Counted from the stretch's first letter, positions 36,378 to 50,233 are shown. The stretch: DNA of 64,000 bases from Lepisosteus oculatus (GCF_040954835.1 NC_090698.1:37129501-37193500), one strand, 5' to 3'. Numbers and translations: made by a program. Notes: generated by a model from the letters alone, not told the origin.

Positions 36378-39300
36378 AAGTCTTAGGAAGACTAACTGGG
36401 ATAACATAGAAATGGTACAGAGCTGGACTTGTTCTTAAAAAGGAGCATACACTGTAGCTTAGCTTAGAGCAAAAATGCTTTTCAAATACAAGAAGCATTC
36501 CAATCAGCAAATTACGTACAAGAAAAGGGGCTCACATAAATTCATATGACAAGAAGCTCAGAAAAATTATACAATTTATATATTGCTGCTGTCTTTAAAA
36601 CTATTCAGAGTGGTCATTCTTTCTTCCAAAAGAAAAGTGGATAATTTATAGCTTGGTCATTATTAGGTCTTTAATTTGGACCTTTCAAGAAAACACACCT
36701 GCTGGTATAACATCAAAATATAGTTTACAAACCAAGCATTTTGACTGTCGATTACAACATATACATACGCTTTTTATTGCCTGCACTAAAGACGTCACAG
36801 TTTTTGTTCTTGGTTTAAATAGAAATGTTCTTTTTATTTTCATTTTAGGATCTTAAAAACAATTTTCCTTTATAGTTTTTTTTTATTAAATGCTGTAAAT
36901 GCATTCAAAACATTTATCTAGAAACAGACATACAGTACTAAAAATAAATGTTTTTTTTTGTGAAATATGCCCCATAAAAGTCTTGCCATGTTTGTTATTT
37001 ATGAGCTGAAATGTGAATTAGATAATTTAACCTCTTAGCCCAGGTTTTCTTTTCCAGAACAGCTGGAAGGATGAAATACAGACTGTCCATCAAAACTAAC
37101 ATTTTAGACCTGGCTGTTTAAAATATTCCTGTCATGACCCTGTAACATTCCTTCCAGGGAAGTTCCACAGGGATAAAGATGCCTTGCAAGAGGGCGACAT
37201 GTTTTGAAGACAGCTCAAACCATAGGTGTATCAGATGGCAGCCATCAAGGTCACGGTCCATTATCAAACACTGCCATCATTAAATAACCAGCCTGTGAAA
37301 TCTGCCCCCCAGGGACTTAGGTCAAAAAGGCAATGATTCCTGTGGTGATGTTTACAAGTGAAACAAATGACTTGAAGGCTATAATGAAATGCATTGTTCT
37401 TTAAAAAGATTCTGTGTCATGTAATTCACTCTTGTATAATTATTGCAGCCATCATATTTTGCCTGACTTTCCAACTTTGTGGAAGACTTTTTTTTAATAG
37501 TAGATACTTTTGTGAGTAATGGATAGTTACACATTTCCCAAAACATTTTTATATAGTAAAATCATTATTTCTTACGTGAATCAGATTATTATAATAAAAT
37601 AATGAATTGGGAAACTTTGTGCCTTTTATCATATATTTTAGTTTGATTTTGAACAACAGTATTTAGCAAGTAATGACAAAATAATAGATATGAAAACCAG
37701 AACTCTAGTGTATGTGTTCTAATTAAATTACCACCATTCTGAATGTATTGCATGATTCTACAGAGTAAAAATATTTTTGTTGAAGTGTACTTCTCTTGCT
37801 TTCCATAAATGTGTCTTTGAGTATGAAACTCATAATTCCATAATAAAAGGAATAATTAAAAAATAAATGGAAATGTTTTTACACTAAGAATTTTAATGCT
37901 GCCAAAAGATTTATATACTGTAGGTCAAAAGTTTGGGAAGGAGGGGGTGAAGACCTTGTTACATATTCTTCATTCCAGTCCCTGGATTATTAATATCTTT
38001 CCAGATAGCTATCTCTTTAAAATATTCCATACTTAATGGAAGAAGTGGTTGTCTTGTTGGTGCAGTGACAACAACATGATCTCCCCTTCTTTTCTACAGC
38101 TTGGGAGAGTCTGTATTCTGTAACATAAATCAGGTTAGGGTACTTATATTATAAATATATTATTTGCCAGCAGTTTGAATCTTAATTCAAAAGCAATCTT
38201 TCAACTTACAATATTTTATGGGCCAGACTTTTGCAATTTATCAGAAAAGTCTGTTCTGTTGATTCGAAGACACTAGACCTAAAAAAAAGCCTAGGTTTAG
38301 GTTAACAAAAACCTCAAATGTATTTTTTTCCTACTATTATTTCTTAGATCTTACTTTTTATTGTTTATTCTTATTCCTCAGTTTTCAAATCATTCATGAC
38401 TACGGTATATTTGAAATGAACTTTGTACCTCCAATGGCACATGGTAGGGAATCATAGCATTTTATTATTTCTTTGTTTAATTAGAATATTTCAGTATCTT
38501 AAAATGATTAGTACTAAAGTCGATTTTTTAAACATTTCTATAATATATTAAAGGTGTAGGGAATATCATTCTAAATATTTTTCACACTTTATGAAAATGT
38601 TTGAAAAGTGAAAAGGCATGAAGCTACTATACATAAGTTGACCATCTCAGCACAAACATACAGTATGGTAAAACTGTAGTCCCTTGATTGTGAGAGCATA
38701 GGTCCAAAGCAGGGAATCAGTAAGAGCAAATGTCTGCTAATATTTATAGAAAACATTGATGTAGTTGTTGTTACAGCATTAAGTACCATCATATAAGAAC
38801 CAGTTCCAAGAGTTAGATCAACAGAATGCATCCTGCATATGCATTTAATGTTAGAATACAACTTGGATATTTGCTTTCTAACGTTAATTACTGATTATGT
38901 TCCCTCAAGACATTTTTCAACACCAAGAGAACTATCAAATGTCTCATTTAGTAAATGACCCTGCCCAGAGTGTAAAATAAATGGTACTACTTGTCGATCA
39001 CAAATTGGCCGAAAATTTCTTGAGTAGATAAATAATAGAAAGCATTTCTTAAATGCTACTAAAGAAACATTCTAGTATTTTTTTATGTTTAAAAGCATTA
39101 AAACCATGTAAAGCTTGTTTTTATTTCATGTTATACTCAATATTTTAGTAATTCAGTACTATAATTGTATGCAGACATTTTTTAAAAGTAGTCTTTAAGG
39201 TGTGAGTGCCACAGATGTCTATATTTTAGCATCCTGAAAATGTTTACCAAACTTTTTACAACTATTAAGAAATAACTAAAGTCCCAATTCACTCTGTACT

Positions 39301-41009
39301 ATTTGGTCACTCTGTCAGTGTCTTTTGCTTTTCAAGCTTATACTGTATACTGTAGTTAATAAAGCAAAAATAGTATAAATGTATTATTAAACTGTTTGCC
39401 ATTAAAAAAACATTTCTAATTATGATTTTACATGCTACCATTCACAAGAACAACATGGAAGCTAAATCAGATGATTCATGTCATGTTTCCTATTATTTTA
39501 AGACACATTAATTTCAAGTGTTAAATTCCCCATTTATAACAAGAAAAGACACAGAACTGAAATTCCAAAAGGATATTTTATCTGCACTTTACCAGCCACA
39601 GACAATTAAAGTTAATAAGGGCTCAGTGAAGCATACTGCCAAGTGAAGTGCCTAATCTAACAAACAATTCACAAAAACATTTTAAATAAAACTCTTCATT
39701 AATCCGCAGACCCAGGGGAGCCATCTGCATATTGATGGATATCAAGACATAATGAGCATGTACTGTGCTTTTAGGGATTGTAAGAAAATACTGAAGTGAA
39801 TCTGTGCTTTTCTTTAAATTTGCTTGTAGAAATCCTATAAAAATAAAAAAAAATTGGAATGAAAAGAATACATGTGAAAATGAGTACTAAAGGATCTGCA
39901 GCCTCAAATGCATTTAAACTGGGAAGGTTAATGGAAATAATATGTTAGTACACACCACAATCTTATGTAAAGTATGTCTCTAATTTTTCCTGGTACATAA
40001 TGATGGGGTGAGGCCCAGGTATGTACTTCACAGAGAACATGCAGAGTACAATCCCACACTGGCACAGTATCACCACCAATCTCACACTTCCTGAACTACT
40101 CAGTCCACTTTTTTCCTCATTATAGTCTGCACTTTATGATATTGTGGCACTGCACAGGCCTAGTGTACCAGGCAAGTGCCTCTGACTCTGACTATGCTTT
40201 CCTAATTGATGCATCTCAAACATAAGGCTTTGATCAGTGAAGGTATGTTCCTGCCAGTGGTGATATTCCACTGGCTGCTTGTACATTCTTCTGTTAGACC
40301 TGTTATGTACCTGTCTCCTACATTGTACTGTTGTAGAGCTTATCTCACTTGAATGTGTTCACTGCCATAAGGTTGTCACCATGGATGTGTCTGTGTCAGG
40401 ATGGTGATGCCTCTGGAGCAGCAGAGTAGTTAAATAGGTGAAATCTTGATACAGATCTGTTGGAGTTCCAAGCCATGCACTTGAATCTTGAACACTTCCT
40501 CTAAGGACAAGCATACATGTATGATCGTGAGAACAGACAACATTATGGTGTGGTATAACATATATAAATCACCAGGTTGGTCTGCATTGGTTTGATCTCC
40601 TAGTGAGTGTTGAGTGTTGTTTGCATCCAGTGGTCAATGGGACTGTTATGGACATGGACTGGCAGTATGACCTTTTTGTTTCACATTAATGTACCCACGT
40701 TTAGCAGGCACCCTCCTGAGCTTTGTTTGACATGGTATCAGTGGTGTACATGGTTTGCTTGGGCATTAATGTGCAAACTTGCCACATTCTAGAAATTAAA
40801 TGCAGCTTGCTCTCAGCATTAGGAAATTCATTCTGAGCCTTCACCAGCTTAGCTTTCACCTCCATTTCCAGCGCTTTGAAATACTTCTTCTGTTTTGGGC
40901 ATGGGTACACATGCTAGCCATATGCCAATCTCTGTATTTCAAATGAAAGGGAACAATTAGTAACTCACATAATATTGGATACCTCAAGGAGAAATGTAGT
41001 CATTACCTA
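36378..41009. other. fgf5 3' UTR and downstream intergenic DNA
   Basis: The 3' UTR boundary is uncertain: AATAAA-like signals occur near 36940 and 37840. Two stretches look less simple than their surroundings and could be conserved non-coding elements, 37130-37340 and 39600-39770. Around 40000-40900 lies non-coding DNA with weak repeat character. No exon of the next gene expected from mammalian synteny (CFAP299) was recognised. Confidence 0.4.
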
Positions 41010-41446
41010 CTGTGTGTTACAGTTCCAGCATCCCTCCATCAGAGGGCACCCCAACCTCTAGTGCCTACTTCATCGGTGCAGCTGAGGCGCAGATCAAGCA
41101 GACAGCAGTAGCCAATTCCTGCTTGCCCAGTGTCCCTACAGTACCTCACCATGCCTCCCCTCCCTAAACCTATTTAAACCCCGCTCTTTGTTCAAGCTGT
41201 GCTCAGTATTGTTTTCAACTCTTTGAACTCTTGAGCTAGCCTTTGCTGAACCCTTCCTGGACTCCTTGCCCGACTTTTGGTTTTTGGCCTGTTTCCTTGA
41301 TACTAAATTTGTGTTCTGGCTTTGGACGTTCACTCACCTCTTGACCCTGGCCTTGGATCTCCCTAATTTACTGTTTTAGGATTTTTGTGACCTTGAAACC
41401 CACATCCATTCCTTGTTTTCAGAGCTGTGACCAGCTTTACACTGTG
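41010..41446 (+). mobile_element. solo LTR A (427 bp) with CTGTG target duplication
   Basis: The LTR (41015-41441) begins TGTTACAG and ends TTTACA, bounded by identical CTGTG at 41010-41014 and 41442-41446. A TATTTAAA box near 41170 marks the U3 promoter and gives + orientation. No internal retroviral sequence adjoins it. It is probably related to the copy at 49792. Confidence 0.85.
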
Positions 41447-41509
41447 GTGACTCCCTAGATGGCCTCTGAATAAAAAAAAATGATACTGTCCCTCCAATCT
41501 CATGAGGAT

Positions 41510-41849
41510 GTAAGTGTCACGGACGTCCAAAGGGACTAACCGTGGGGAGCAGGAAAGCAGAAAAAGACCCATATGTGTAGCGGCGAGACGGGAAAAAGGC
41601 CCGGGCTCATTAGTGCAAAGAGTTCAGGAATGCCGTATAGAAACCTATGCCCTCAGTGAGCGGACGTGGGGCGCCCTGGTGCTAGGCGGGTCTCAGGACA
41701 TCCGAACAACAATGCTGAGCGAGGACAGAGTGCAAGACCCGGAAATATATAGCCCAAGGGAAAGAGAGGGACAGGAAGGACAGCAGACCCGAAACTAGGG
41801 ACAGGACAGAGAAGGAGTGCCCCCTGGCTGCAGAGGGCGTGACAGTAAG
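41510..41849 (+). mobile_element. solo LTR B copy 1 (330 bp) with GTAAG target duplication
   Basis: The LTR (41515-41844) runs TGTCACGGACGTCC ... AGGGCGTGACA between GTAAG repeats at 41510-41514 and 41845-41849. It is highly similar to 59239-59567. An ATATATAG box lies near 41750. Open frames in it are not genes. Confidence 0.9.
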
Positions 41850-43310
41850 TTGAGTGATGTGAGACAGGAGGGTTTGTGGCTGTGTTTGAAGTGGCTGTGT
41901 TTGAAACACTCCTCATAAAATGTATCTTTCAGGTAACCACAGTTCATTACTGTTTATATCTAGTGTATGTGCTGTATAAAAGTGCATTATAATAAAAAAA
42001 GAATCTTCCTTTTATTGCAATAAAGCTAAGCATTTCAGTTATCTTGGACTCACAACATAAAGGGATGCAATTTTTGTTAATGTGAAATATAAAAATGACA
42101 TCATAAAGTTCAGTGGAACCTGCTTCTATTTTAGTTCATGCAACTGCTTTGAAACATAAGTTTACTTGGAATTACCAGCATGCTATTGCCTTCCAGCAAA
42201 AAACCAGGGATGAAATATTGCAAGAAAAACCGTAATGTTTTTGACAATCTCACATCTCAGTAATCATCCCCTTGGCTTTAAAGCTAGAAGTGTTTACTCT
42301 GCCAGTTGTCACAAACTTTATCTAAACTCTAAGTGACACTTATAGTCACCTATAGCTGTAACAATATTCATACAATATACTGATCGTACTGCAGTTTGTT
42401 GACTTGTATGCTATTGTTTCGACATACTGTATCTGTGGATATGACTTCATGTGATTTGGACATGTGGCATGTTGGGAATTGTAGTCTTTTTTCATGAATT
42501 CAATTCACGTGGCCAATGTTTTAAAACAACTGTATACGCTGTAAAGGAAATATGTTCCATTTTAAAGAGACCGTACCTAATAATGATAACAGAGTTAGAT
42601 AACCTTTAAACCTTTAAAGTGCTGTAGATTGAAGCCTTTGTGCTGCTTAATCTCAAGATGTACAGTAACTGTTATGTTGTGTTCCTGAGGTTCTAGGGCC
42701 ATAGCGAAATGCAAACCAAGCTCCAGGCGCAGGCTCACAGAGCTCTTCAGGAAAAGCTATTCAGAGATAAATTAATAAAGCAGTCTGATTTATTATAAAA
42801 CCACTAGAAAATGCTAAGACTGGACCTGTGTGTAATAGTATACAGTTGACATAAAACCAACATCACACATGTACTGTATGACTTGCAATATTAGGCAATA
42901 AACAGTATAATCACAATTATATTTCACATTGTATTAACAGTTACAGATATAACAGATATAATTTTTAAAAAACAATCTGAAATCTTTTAGCTGTGTGCGC
43001 TGAGAGTATAAAGTAAGCATTTGGGGCACTATTTAACAAAGTGAGATTACTCTCAGTTAATTATATATGTTGACTTCTGGATTTTCAGTTTCACGAGGCA
43101 GGATCAAATTGTATCCAGTTAGGAATTAGCCATGTGAAATTGGCCCCTCTACATAGAGTACGAACAATGAAACTCCTCTCATTTGTTTGTGTTCCATATT
43201 TGCTGGTTTGTTCCATTAAAAGTAGTATTTTGTTGCCAAGCGTCTTATTTTTCACCTTATTAGAAGTCAGCTGTTGGATCGTTTCTGCTGAGAATTCTGA
43301 GGTGCTGGTA
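41850..43310. other. intergenic DNA, nothing recognised
   Basis: AT-rich DNA without gene or repeat signature. Confidence 0.4.
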
Positions 43311-43760
43311 AAGTGTTTGCTATGCACCTGAATTCTGTTGCCCCACTGCCTAACTCCTCAGAGGGGCTAACCGCTATTGATTTAAGTAGACATATTCATT
43401 TAGTACCCCAATGTAGGGAAACCAAGGTAGATTCATGTTTAGCATTTTTGAGTATATTGTTGCAGCTTCGTCCTAGCCAAAGGATGCCTGGTCTCTGTTG
43501 TTGCAGTGTCAGTTTTCTGGAATGGCTCAGAATTCTGCATTGACTTTAGCGGAAGGTTTGAATTATGATACTGTTAAGGCAGTGATGTTGCACTCCTATG
43601 AATTAGTCGCTGAGGCCCACTGTCTGAGCACTTTTTTAACATTTAACTTGGTGAAGTCTGAATTTAGTAAGGTGATTGTGACTTATCTGGGTGGGTCAAG
43701 TTCAACTTTGCCCTGTAGATACTAAAGTGACTGTGATTGTTAATTTCCTGTTCCCATCAC
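43310..43760 (+). pseudogene. decayed gypsy gag remnant (SCAN-like)
   Basis: Two overlapping frames together read like the gag of fish gypsy elements with a SCAN-like domain: DLSRHIHLVPQCRETKVDS in one and GLNYDTVKAVMLHSYELVAE in the other. The frame breaks near 43500. No LTR was identified nearby. Confidence 0.6.
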
Positions 43761-44620
43761 TAAAACTCCTTAATTTTTTTGGGATTAGCTTGATACTATT
43801 GTAATTATTGTAAAAATAAATCTACTGTAGTATCGTCTGTAACCAGCCTGCTTAATCCCTCTCAAGTACTGAGTGTCAGTGAGTTTTTCAAACTGTTAAG
43901 GCTCTGCTGTGTAACATACTGTACTTAGCTCCCTCAGATTTTACATTACTGTTTAAATTAGAGGTACTGTAGATTCTAGTGCTGCAGGTGCTGGCACGGT
44001 TCTGATACGGGAGTATCAAAATGGAATTCACCCTGTTTTTTTATTTTTATAAGAAATTCAGTAATAAACATGTAAATTATTCTACCATTTTAAGGTTTAT
44101 TTAATTAAAATCTTCTGCCATTGGTTGTTTTTACTGATCACAATTCTTTTACATTTTCTTCATCATATGTACTGTATAACCATAATTAACGACTGATGCT
44201 CTTGTCACTTGTGTTGCAGGGTTAGGTCCTAGAAATGATATTTTAGGACATTGATGGTTCTCAGGCAGTGGTGTATGTTTCTAGGGATGCTATGGGGGGA
44301 AAGGGTAATGTTGGAGAGCTGCGTAAGTATTTGATTTATTTTTTTATTTCTTCTAGGTTAGTTTGTTCAGTGTAGTCAGCTGAAGACTTTCTCTTGGCAT
44401 TTCCACTGTTGTTGTTTTTCTGGAAAGGGAGTTAGTGGATGAATAACTGTTTACTAGAATAGTCTAGTAGATTTTGTATGTGCTTCCTACAGCAGCATTC
44501 AAGGCCGATGCAAACACATTTTTGATTTAGTTTGACTTGGCATTAAACAACTGGAGGTTGTTGGTCTGATCTGGCTGGAAGAACTGTGTTTTACTCCCAC
44601 CATTGTAAGTATTCACATAT
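43761..44620. other. intergenic DNA, nothing recognised
   Basis: No domain or repeat could be named. Confidence 0.4.
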
Positions 44621-44628
44621 TTACTCAT

Positions 44629-44700
44629 TCATACCTGATGAAGGCTCCACAGCTGAAAAGTTGTGTTTTTTTTCCCTTTCAGCCTATGCATGTTGACATA
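44629..44700 (+). mobile_element. Penelope-like 3' tail (solo copy)
   Basis: ATACCTGATGAAGGCTCCAC then AGCTGAAAAGTTGTG matches the tails at 18464 and 31401. It ends near GCCTATGCATGTTGAC, resembling 18551-18580. No protein-coding part is present. Confidence 0.7.
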
Positions 44701-44939
44701 AACTTTGTATGCTTATTCATATTCAGTCATGTGTTATTGATATTATTTTCCTTTTTACATGTAATATTGTGATATTTATTAAATTAATAAATATGTCTGT
44801 CAAAATACCATGTACATCTTTCATTTTATTTAAATATTACAGAAAAGTGTTATGCTGTGGCTTACTGGAGGGGGGGCTTTTATGGCAAATTTGCTGCCAG
44901 TGTCCTTCCCATAGTAAGCACAAAGTCTTTCACAGTAGC

Positions 44940-45890
44940 TGCTCTACAGTGGTGGTCTGGGTCCCTCCCAATTGTACAGGCTCATCTTTTCTGGAGAAAG
45001 GGTATCAGGTGGTGCTGGCACTGGGGTTATAGAGGACAGGGACACTGGGAGCCTTTCTGAGTTTTTCGGGAAAAACATCAGGCATCTCTCTTGGCAAAGC
45101 TCCTGCAGGTGTATGTCCAGAATAATGGCCAGTGTGGTAAGGACATCAAAGGTGCCAGGCAAGTCCCTTCATGCCAGCTCATTCTTCAGGTTTTCTGACA
45201 GCCCTGCTCAAAATGGGGCACAGAGGGCCTCTTCCCCCCATCTACATTTAATGGCCATGGTATGGAATTGTATGGCATATGAGTGCACAGGCATGGCTTC
45301 CTGCCTGAGGTGGAGAAGTTTGTGAGTGGACTTGGCAGCTCAGCCTGGCGCATCAAACACAAGTGGAATGCCTTGGTAAACTGGGCAGAACTGATAGAGA
45401 GGGGGAGAGGGGGTCTACTCTCTCTCACAGGGCAGACACTCACGCCAGAGCTTCCCAGGTCAGCATACGTGCCTGGTCTGAAGGGAAAGAGGATGGCTAC
45501 ATGGTGAAATCTATGCTGCACTGTGTCAGGAATCACTTTCAGCCATCTGAGTATGGAAGGTGGGGGGTGCACATCTGGGGTTCTGTCACACAGGGTCCTG
45601 GCACCAGATCTGGAACTCGAAGAGAAGTAGGGTCTTCGGGAGGAGAAATGGAATGCTCTGCTAAAGCTGGGTGAGATGCAGAAACTACAAGGGTGGAGAT
45701 GGTTTACATCATGTTTTGCATCAGAACTCGCATTTCCTGGGCAGTTTCCTTTAGTTGTGCTGAATATGTCTCCTGAATTTTCAGGGCTCCATCATGGTGA
45801 TCCGAGATCTGTGGCAGATCTCCAAGACCAGATGGATTTAATTTCTTTGATTACCACATTCGATTATGATGCAATTTGATCAGGCTGACA
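44940..45890 (-). pseudogene. Ty3/gypsy gag remnant
   Basis: On the complement, frames give EAMPVHSYAIQFHTMAIKCR, then AGLSENLKNELA and DVLTTLAIILDIHLQE, matching the retrotransposon gag family (the positions of Q, AIEF and ELA-like motifs). In-frame stops and shifts are present. The + strand open frames over the same DNA are shadows. Confidence 0.65.
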
Positions 45891-48314
45891 GCTGCGGTCA
45901 AAAGACTGACAGAGATCAGGGGCTCTGTGATTCTCAGCAGCTGGAGGAGAAAGTTATGAGCTCAGGACTTGGTAGAAAGAGCTGATTAGGAGAGGAGTGA
46001 TGACTGGGTTATGACGAAAACAAAAAAAAGAGTGATTGAAAGTTGGTGCAGAACTTCAGAAAAAGTAGCTTTCAGGTTTTCAGGTTACAGGACTCAGCTT
46101 ACTAGTTTTAAGTTTCAAAACTCTCTTCAAGTTTTCAGGCTTCTGTGCTGACGAGTAGAGATGAAGTGCAGCACTTCCTGAAAAGGCTCACAATATCAGA
46201 GTACCAATTAAGTGACAAAATACAATATTAAATAGTGGGGATTAATTGCATGATTGAGTGGATGATTGGAAGATTGAAAGAGAACTTGGTGTACAGACAT
46301 CCAACTTAAACACGTTTGAATGTGATTGTTTGTGAGAATATTGCTGTATCCTGGTTCAACCGATGACTATGATCTGTTTACCATCTGGGATGACAAAGAG
46401 TCTTTATTTGTTAAAAGTGCAAGTAGTGCATTGGCTATGAAGTGAACATAGGATCTTCTACCCCACAGGGGCAATGCTACCATTGAAACAAATCATCATT
46501 CAGTTTGAGAGCCTTGTCCACAAAATAAAATGTTGTTAAAATAAGGATGATGCAGATGTTTACAAAGAAAGTGGGATATGCTACCACTACCAGCTATACT
46601 GTAGAAATATATTTAGATCTATAAGTTAATATTATTAATGAAATTCAGAAACTATTTTTACTTTCAGTTGCCGGAATGTCTGTAGTAGCTTGATTCCATA
46701 TTAATATTAATATTCCATATTAATATAACATACTGTATTAACTGAATTTAGAAATGTACTACAACTTTTTAACAACTGTTATGACAGCAAGTATTCATGG
46801 AAAAAGTTAAAGCATTATAGTTTTTTATAAAGTATATAAAGTTTATGTAGTTAGAATGAGCTTTTTCAAAATAACTACAGTAAATGACTGAGTTAAAGAC
46901 TGATGTAGAAAATGTTTATGAAGATGTAGAATACCATTGTGTACTTTATTTAGTTAATAGCTATATACAGTATGAAAAATATGTGTATTCATACATTAAT
47001 ATAATTTATGAATTTCAGCCATTTATACTTCTGTCAGCTACCAAAAAGTTATCTTTAGTTACTTAATAGCACATTAATGTTCCATATTAACTGCATTTAA
47101 AGATGCACAGTATGGAAAAAGAGTAAATGAAGCAATTGTTTCGCTAACATCTAAGGCATCACTTGTGCTACCTATTGATCATCTTTGGCCACATGGCGAT
47201 GTACTTGCAGTGTTGTATTACCTCTAACACAACACTGAATTTTAACATGCATTCTGAGTGGTTGCATCTGTAATTAGCTACTACAGGCTTTTGTCCTCTG
47301 ATGGTCTTATCACCCTGTATAACACCTGACCTAGAGATTTTTAGTCTCAACCTGTGTTGTATTCCCCAAAATGAAACAGGAAGCATAGCCTCATGATTCT
47401 TGTTCTCATTCTCATCCCGATGATGATGATGATGTTAACCGTTTTTTCCCTCGCAACAAGTTCTTTATATCATCCACAACACCTGTGCACCCACACACGA
47501 GACAAAACATTTATATGACATAATTTCTGTTTCATAATATTATCAGTCTATTGATCTATTCATGACATATATCGAACCCATGAAAAGAGTATCTCCAAGG
47601 GACATACACTCACAGGTCATATGAATACCATGGATGCCAGTTATCCAAAAATCCAGTGTCTCAAAGGAGCAATCCAGCATTGCTGGTCTCTGAAAACAGC
47701 TCTGGTGGGTGACCTCGCAGGGATCCTTCCACCACAGCAAAGAAAGTGTTTAGTCATCCGGTGGTCTGGGGCATCCACTTCAGTCTTGGGGGACCTGAAC
47801 AATATGGTCACTTACAAGTACAGTATATACTCCTCTCTACCCTGCTTTCTCCAGGTCCAGCAGCAGGAGGAGCAGAGGAGAACAATGTCAGAGCCTTCCT
47901 CTACTGATCTTTGTAAAGTTCCATTCTGATACCAGAGTCCTTTCCTCTCTGTAATACTGCAGTCTGTGTCTCCTACATTATTTTCTGACTCTCCTCCTCT
48001 GTACAGTATGTTCCCTGATTGGTGCTTATGAGGCTATTTTCTTGCCAGAGCTCAGGACCCTCAGGTGGATTGGAAAGGTTCTTGTGATATCTTGGGTGGG
48101 CCAGAGCTAATTGTTTTGGGTTAATTAATGAACTGGCTGTATGCGGACAGGCATCTGTAATAATACACTGTCTGTTCTTCTCCTAGCCTTTGAGTCCTCC
48201 TCTGGCCCGGAACTGATCTTCACTCAATCAGCATTACCACACACCTCTGCCATCTGTGTGCCATCTCTTACTGTGCGATATTGAGTAATATCTGCCCCCT
48301 CCCCATCAATTTTT
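45891..48314. other. intergenic DNA, nothing firmly recognised
   Basis: Mixed-composition DNA. Several short ORFs (for example 47621-47929) lack domain similarity that I can see. Part of 45890-46330 could be the untranslated or LTR region of the neighbouring gag remnant, which was not proven. Confidence 0.35.
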
Positions 48315-49460
48315 TTCACTGCAGTTTTTGTTCAGACTAATTTTGGAACTCTTCTAAAGAACTCTTTCTTTCTCCTAAATGCACATGTGGCTAAATTGAT
48401 CTTAGTCCAAGTGTGCTTTTCTGAGTGCCCTTCACTGTGTTTTTATATATAAGAAGCAGAGGAGGTAATATTGCCCATGTTACCCACTCTTTAGTCAGTT
48501 TTATATCTTATGTTTTCTTGACCCAGAGACACAAATATGTACTCATTCTGAATTTGCTTCAAAACAAACTAGGCACAAAGAAACTCCAAAATCCAGATTA
48601 TGAGTTAATTAGTTATTAGTGCTACTGACACATAGCATGTGTAAAGGCATAGCTGGTTTACACAAGATCTCAGTCTTGTCTAGACCATGTTCCCCAAAAA
48701 TACTTGGGGAACAATCTGCTGCCCTTGTAATCTGACCAGTTGCAGAAAGACAATTAGTCAGGTCACTGTAGGCATTCCAGGACATTTGGTGAATCTGCTA
48801 TCTGGAAGTCAGAAGGTCTGTGTGCACTATTCACCCGAGGGGAAAGAACTGACCATGGACCTGATGAACTTGTGAGCTTTGTGGACAAAGAAACTAATAA
48901 ATGAATTTTTGAGAAGAGTCTCAGTAGAGCCAGTAGTTTTGAAAACTAAGTGAGATACTGAATTATTTGGAAGCCAGTATGTATAGTAGTTTAGCTGCCC
49001 TGTATAATAGAAAGGAATTGTGTGAAGTTTAATCAAAATCTCAAACTGGAACTAGGCTTTTGCTTGGTGTTTGTTTGGGTTTCTGCTGGGGGTGCTTTCC
49101 CCTCACTGTAATATAAATTTGCAGGTGTGTGTTTTTGGTGAGCTACCTTTTTAAAAGATCCAGTTGTGACACGCCCAGTGGGTGTTATGCTAGTTATGGA
49201 GAAAACCTATCTAGGCTGCATGGCATGTTGAAAGGTAGGCTCCCTAGGTCAAGAAAACATAAGATATAAAACTGACTAAAAAGTCAATATTACAATATTA
49301 CTTCCTCTGCTTCATATATAAAAACACAGTGAAAGGCACTCAGAAAAGCATGCTTGGACTAAGATAAATTTAGTCATATGTGTATTTTGGAGAAGAGGTC
49401 TTTCAATGTAGACTTTTCTCTCAAATTAATCTGAACAAAAATGCAGACAGTCTTCTGCAG
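48315..49460. mobile_element. inverted-repeat DNA element (about 1.1 kb, 200-bp arms)
   Basis: 48330-48535 and 49245-49445 are inverted copies: for example GCACTGTGTTTTTATATATA-like DNA near 48436 mirrors the stretch near 49320, and TTTTATATCTTATGTTTTCT on the left is AGAAAACATAAGATATAAAA on the right. The middle 700 bp is non-coding. Exact ends and target duplication were not resolved. Confidence 0.65.
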
Positions 49461-49786
49461 AGCATACAAAGACCCTAAACAACTAAAAAACCCTAAACAA
49501 TAATTGTTAGGGATTGAACTGAAATTATATTGGATGGATTTATTACTCCAAATGCCAGAAAAGATGAGTGAATTGAGAAAATTGAACAGTTTGCCCCGAA
49601 AATGTATAATCTATGAGTTTGAACACAAAAAGTACCTTTATCATATTCCATACTCGATTATATGTTTATTAAACTAAAATTTATCCAATCATGGTTTCAT
49701 TAAATTAATGAAAATGCTAGAAATTGTATTCTTATCTAAAATGATATATTTCTGTCAAGATGGTTACCAGATTACTTTGCTAGCAT
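49461..49786. other. intergenic DNA, nothing recognised
   Basis: Short AT-rich interval between two mobile elements. Confidence 0.4.
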
Positions 49787-50233
49787 GTAATTGTCACGAC
49801 CACCAGCCAGCGGAGATCATCTCACAAAAGAGGTAACCAGTACCAGCAGTGAATAATGATAACAAGCGCCGCCGCACATGTTAATCCATCAGCACATGCT
49901 CTACTGAGCAGCACTATTTAAACCATCCTAACCCGCTTCCTGCTGCTCGGTATTGAGTTAACTCCCTGAGAACTCTACCTGGCGATTCCTAAACCTTGTG
50001 TCACTATGGATAATGGACTACCCCTTTCGCCTTTTGACTTCATACCTCGCCTCTCGATTCGTATTGTTTGCCACCTGTGTCTGTCCTGGATTTCAATCTA
50101 TCTTACTCTCCTTGACCTTCCTTCCTCTCACGATCTCGCCTCTCAATTTCGGACTGTTTGTTGCCATGATTACTGGCTACTCCTGCAGCTGCACAGGATC
50201 CATACCTCCTCATTAGTGTATCCTAACAGTAAT
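49787..50233 (+). mobile_element. solo LTR A-like (437 bp) with GTAAT target duplication
   Basis: The LTR (49792-50228) begins TGTCACGACCACC and ends CCTAACA, bounded by GTAAT at 49787-49791 and 50229-50233. CTATTTAAACC near 49915 is the likely promoter box. It shares box context and a later CT-rich region with the LTR at 41015, suggesting the same family. No internal domain remains. Confidence 0.85.

Noticed and set aside
41514..41916. Overlapping ORFs on both strands at 41.5-41.9 kb
   Set aside because: They fall in a solo LTR that has exact target duplications and a second genomic copy.
44857..45674. Several + strand ORFs of 67-117 codons
   Set aside because: The coding-like signal is on the minus strand (gypsy gag); + strand frames are shadows.
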